This document shows positions 61,326 through 64,000 of a stretch of DNA of 64,000 bases, in pieces (position 1 is the stretch's first letter; each line of letters begins with the position of its first letter). This stretch comes from Actinomadura_C alba (GTDB lineage: Bacteria > Actinomycetota > Actinomycetes > Streptosporangiales > Streptosporangiaceae). A model generated the notes under the pieces. That model searched no databases, had not been told where the DNA came from, and saw only the letters and a list, made by a program, of their open reading frames with translations. The DNA lies in contig NZ_BAAAOK010000025.1 in assembly GCF_039530285.1 (NCBI RefSeq), positions 1 to 64,000 on the forward strand. Direction: 5' to 3'. The position numbers and the translations under genes are program-made.

Positions 61326-61564
61326 TGCTCACGCCCCGGTGGTCCGGCGCACATGGTGGCGGCCGGGTTCGCCCGGGTGAGGCATGAGCCGCCGGTCGTC
61401 CGGCCGGTCGGTGGTGGCGGGACACGCCGTGATGGCGTAGGGACGGGACAGCGGTACATGAGATGACCTCCGGACGATGTGTGCACTGCGGCGGTGGGGG
61501 CCCAGGGGGGCGTGGTTCAGCGGCACGCGTCCGGTCGTGCCGGCGGTGGGTCGCTGGGGCCGGT

Positions 61565-62023
61565 TCAGTCGCCGGGCGCGGCGATGGCCAGGCTGGTGAG
61601 CAGGCGCTCCAAGGTGATCGCTCCGGCGAGGACTCCGCTGCCGTCGACGACCGCGACGAGGGGGCTGCCCAGCCGGGTCATGAGCGCGGCCACTTCGAGC
61701 AAGGTCGCCTCGAGCGGTACGGTCACCGGCTTGGCCGGCCGGTGCGGTAGGCAGTCGCCCACAGTGAGGTCACCGAGTTCCTGCCAGAACCGGTCGGCGT
61801 AGGTCTCGTCGATCGTCCGGGCGAGCGCCGGATCCTCCTGGTAGGACCCCGGGACCGCCAGGCGCAGCACCTGGGTGCCCGAGAGCACCATCCGGGGGCG
61901 CATCCCGCCGTCCACGACGATCAACCCGGGTAGGCGGCCCACCACCATCACCCGCACTGCCTTGGTCACGGGGTCGGTCACGGTCACGGTCGGTACGTTG
62001 ACGGCGATATCGCGTGCTTGCAT
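61565..62023 (-). CDS. CBS-domain protein
   Basis: 152 residues from ATG 62023; a longer start at 62071 is possible. Two CBS motifs: MQARDIAVNVPTVTVTDPVTKAVRVMVVGRLPGLIVVDGG and LTVGDCLPHRPAKPVTVPLEATLLEVAALMTRLGSPLVAVVDGSGVLAGAITLERLL. The pair can bind adenine nucleotides and often controls channels or transporters. It lies between the SPFH gene and the ArsB-type permease on the same strand, which suggests a shared membrane-transport role. Confidence 0.9.
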   Translation of the reverse strand: MQARDIAVNVPTVTVTDPVTKAVRVMVVGRLPGLIVVDGGMRPRMVLSGTQVLRLAVPGSYQEDPALARTIDETYADRFWQELGDLTVGDCLPHRPAKPVTVPLEATLLEVAALMTRLGSPLVAVVDGSGVLAGAITLERLLTSLAIAAPGD

Positions 62024-62192
62024 TGCACCATTCCGGTTGGCGGGGCGACGGGCCGTCCTCGGCCGGGTCATGGCATATCTCCGGTGATCTCGGCGGGACC
62101 GTGCTCGAGCGCGGTGAGCCGGCCGGGAAGGGTTCGGCGGGTCAGGTCGCGGGTGCCTTCCTCATCCGAGCGGCGCACCACGCCTTCCGGGT

Positions 62193-62798
62193 TCACGATG
62201 TCCGCCCGACGCGCCTGGCGCGGTCGGCGAAGCCCTCGGCCCAGCGGATCAGGTCCGCCTGGAGCCGGAGCTGCACCCGGGAGAACTCGACGAGCGTGAC
62301 CTCGACGCCCCACACGCGGGTGCGGCGGCTGATTCTGGCCGACAGCTCGCGCCGGTCGGCCTCCGACGGTTCCACCAGCTCCGCCAGGTCGCGTTCCGCG
62401 ACGTATCCGCGGATCTCCGCCTCGGCCGCCGCGACCGTGGCCGAGACCGGCGGCTCCGGGTGGCGGACGTACGAGACCGGATCACTCACGGTCGCCAGTG
62501 CGGCGCCGTTGACGGTCACCTTCACGTCGTCACGCGTGACGGCTTCGAGCCAGAGGAGGTCGACGTAGTCCGTGCCCAGGGAAACGCGCACCCCACGATC
62601 GACGCCCGGCAACACGACGACCAGGCCGGGGCCCTGGACGGCGGCGAGCCGGCCGAAGCGGAACACCACCAGCCGCTCGCCTTCGGCGACGACCCGGAAG
62701 GCGCAGACCACGAACACGGCAAGGAGCAGACCCGTCGTGACGGCCAGGGTGAGAGCCGTGCTCCCGGCGAGCGGCGCGTGCGGACCTGTCGCGACCAC
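62193..62798 (-). CDS. SPFH/band-7 (slipin-like) membrane protein
   Basis: 201 residues from GTG 62798, with GGGAGGTGA six bases upstream. One N-terminal membrane helix (LTLAVTTGLLLAVFVVCAFRVV) leads into a slipin domain: VAEGERLVVFRFGRLAAVQGPGLVVVLPGVDRGVRVSL, AVTRDDVKVTVNGAALATVSDPVSYV, LSARISRRTRVWGVEVTLVEFSRVQL. SPFH proteins oligomerise and organise membrane domains or protect channels. It lacks an NfeD partner. It is the first gene in the direction of the CBS and ArsB-type genes. Confidence 0.9.
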   Translation of the reverse strand: MVATGPHAPLAGSTALTLAVTTGLLLAVFVVCAFRVVAEGERLVVFRFGRLAAVQGPGLVVVLPGVDRGVRVSLGTDYVDLLWLEAVTRDDVKVTVNGAALATVSDPVSYVRHPEPPVSATVAAAEAEIRGYVAERDLAELVEPSEADRRELSARISRRTRVWGVEVTLVEFSRVQLRLQADLIRWAEGFADRARRVGRTS

Positions 62799-62970
62799 GT
62801 GATCACCTCCCTCGTGCCCTGCGGTGCCTTCATCCAGTCTCGGCAGCGCCGGCCACCGCCACCATTGGGTCCAGCACCCATCTGACATGGGGTGGAAGGT
62901 GCAGGAGCGGGTGCGTAGTGGGGGTCACGCCGAATGGACAAAGGTGCCTGCCGGGGATGAGGCTGGTGTG

Positions 62971-63984
62971 ATGAGAGACCGCGCCCGCAGAAGGGGTAAG
63001 CCGAGATCCGGGCCACGCGTGCACACCCCCGCGCAAGCGCTGTTCCGCCGGCTGTTCCTCATCAACGGGCTGGTGTTCACGGTCGGGACGCTGGCGCTCG
63101 CGGTCTCTCCCGCCACGGTGTCGTCGCCGGTCCTGCTCACCGAGGTGCCGATCCTGATAGTCGGACTGGCGATCATCCTCACCGCCAACGCGCTGTTGCT
63201 GCGCACGAGCCTCGCGCCGCTCGGAGCGCTGGCCACCCTGATGCAGCGAGTCGACCTGCTACGCACCGGAGACCGGCTCACCGACAGCGGCAACGGCGAT
63301 CTCACCCACCTGATCGACACGTTCAACGCGATGCTGGACCGGCTTGAGGCGGAACGCAGCGCGAGCAGCGCGCACGCCCTGGCGGCGCAGGAGGGCGAAC
63401 GGCAGCGCATCGCACGCGAACTGCACGACGAGATCGGCCAGAGCCTCACGGTGGTGCTCTTGGGCCTGAAGAGCGCGGTGGACCGCGCCCCAGATGATCT
63501 TCGCGAGGAACTGCAGGCAGTACAGGAGACGGTCCGCGGCAGTCTTGACGAGGTCGGCCAGGTGGCCCGCAGGCTGCGCCCCGGCGTGCTGGAGGATCTC
63601 GGCCTGCAGAGCGCGCTGAGTGCTCTCAGCAGCGACTTCTCGCGGCTCAGCGGGGTACCGGTCACCCGCAGGGCCGACCCCGACCTGCCCCACCTGAGCG
63701 CGGAGGCCGAACTCGTCCTCTACCGGATCGCGCAGGAGAGCCTTACCAATGTCACCAGGCACGCTCGCGCCACCCGGGTGACGCTGTCGCTCACCGCGGG
63801 AGCCGGCGATCTGACCCTGAGCATCACCGACGACGGGCGCGGAGGGGTGCTGCATGAGGGGGCCGGGATCCGCGGCATGCGCGAGCGCGCCCTTCTCATC
63901 GGGGCCCGCCTCACCATCGACGCCCCGCCCGGCGGCGGCACCGAGGTGCGCCTGGTCATACCCCACACGGCGAAGCGGAGCTGA
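62971..63984 (+). CDS. Histidine kinase with HAMP-like linker (HisKA_3 type)
   Basis: 337 residues from ATG 62971. Two membrane helices (LFLINGLVFTVGTLALAVS and LLTEVPILIVGLAIILTANALL) flank a very short extracellular loop. Then follow a HAMP region (LAPLGALATLMQRVDLLRTGDRL), the helix ERQRIARELHDEIGQSLTVV with His152, and the ATPase domain (LYRIAQESLTNVTRHARA, DDGRGG, GAGIRGMRERALLIGA). A NarL-type response regulator probably follows beyond the right edge. Confidence 0.95.
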   Translation: MRDRARRRGKPRSGPRVHTPAQALFRRLFLINGLVFTVGTLALAVSPATVSSPVLLTEVPILIVGLAIILTANALLLRTSLAPLGALATLMQRVDLLRTGDRLTDSGNGDLTHLIDTFNAMLDRLEAERSASSAHALAAQEGERQRIARELHDEIGQSLTVVLLGLKSAVDRAPDDLREELQAVQETVRGSLDEVGQVARRLRPGVLEDLGLQSALSALSSDFSRLSGVPVTRRADPDLPHLSAEAELVLYRIAQESLTNVTRHARATRVTLSLTAGAGDLTLSITDDGRGGVLHEGAGIRGMRERALLIGARLTIDAPPGGGTEVRLVIPHTAKRS

Positions 63985-63989
63985 ACCCG

Positions 63990-64000
63990 GTGCACACATC
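63990..64000 (+). CDS. Probable start of the partner response regulator (cut by the window edge)
   Basis: GTG 63990 begins a frame (M-H-T-) just after the kinase stop, with GGAG about ten bases upstream. Only four codons are visible; the regulator identity is inferred from the usual kinase-regulator pairing. Confidence 0.35.

Noticed and set aside
61329..61526. A 65-codon minus-strand gene before the ArsB/NhaD-type permease
   Set aside because: No ribosome site, His/Arg/Pro-rich composition and no resemblance to known leaders; more likely an untranslated leader.

Overview
The window is high-GC actinomycete chromosome. Strong G/C preference at third codon positions, GTG/TTG starts, four-base stop/start overlaps, a complete conservon (sensor, roadblock, DUF742, GTPase, P450), the gvp family set A/F/G/J/K/L/O/S, DUF5999 and XRE-DUF5753 proteins all point to a filamentous actinomycete of the Streptomycetales/Streptosporangiales type. 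The sequence alone does not settle genus or family. I found no rRNA, tRNA or CRISPR array.

Layout. 1-2440 is decayed: a frameshifted TnpB-related transposase and a subtilisin-like protease that has lost its middle. 2613-7436 holds a membrane-anchored hypothetical, an asymmetric M16 peptidase pair, a cold-shock protein and DUF5999. 7465-16777 holds an AfsR/LuxR-type ATPase regulator, a flavoprotein disulfide oxidoreductase and a 1710-residue CtpI-like P-type ATPase. 17039-24434 holds a STAS protein, a repeat tract, a small membrane protein coupled to a zinc alcohol dehydrogenase, a KtrB/KtrA-type potassium system, and an acyltransferase/hydrolase pair. 24561-29007 holds a two-component system, MscL with a zinc-ribbon tail, an XRE regulator and an ECF sigma factor.

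The centre, 29074-34894, is a ten-gene gas vesicle operon on the minus strand. In transcription order it reads: accessory membrane-type protein, SRPBCC protein, gvpA, gvpF, gvpG, gvpO, gvpJ, gvpL, gvpS, gvpK. A stress-sigma-like promoter lies about 250 bases upstream. An Asp23/AmaP envelope-stress operon (35301-37725, five overlapping or closely spaced genes) starts on the other side of the same intergenic region. A conservon (38129-42452) follows; its P450 lacks the EXXR motif, as in the CYP157 family.

42639-50300 holds small proteins, a decayed MFS transporter, a DksA-type zinc-finger protein, a ribose-type sugar ABC importer behind a 16-bp palindrome, an OFA-type MFS transporter coupled to a 42-residue partner, and the scar of an IS200/IS605-type element. 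50302-58850 holds a large STAND-like ATPase, a DrrAB-like ABC exporter, an FMN reductase, a cupin, a divergent MarR/YceI pair and a DapA-family aldolase. 59081-64000 holds a TauE/SafE permease, an ArsB/NhaD-type permease with CBS and SPFH proteins upstream, and a histidine kinase whose response regulator probably begins at the window edge.

The genes read mainly as stress, ion and envelope management: K+ uptake, MscL, two ion-transporting ATPase/permease systems, Asp23/AmaP, gas vesicles, and several regulators. The most unusual parts are the rearranged gvp operon with mixed-charge accessory proteins beside the Asp23 operon, and the 42-bp repeat tract that reads open on both strands.
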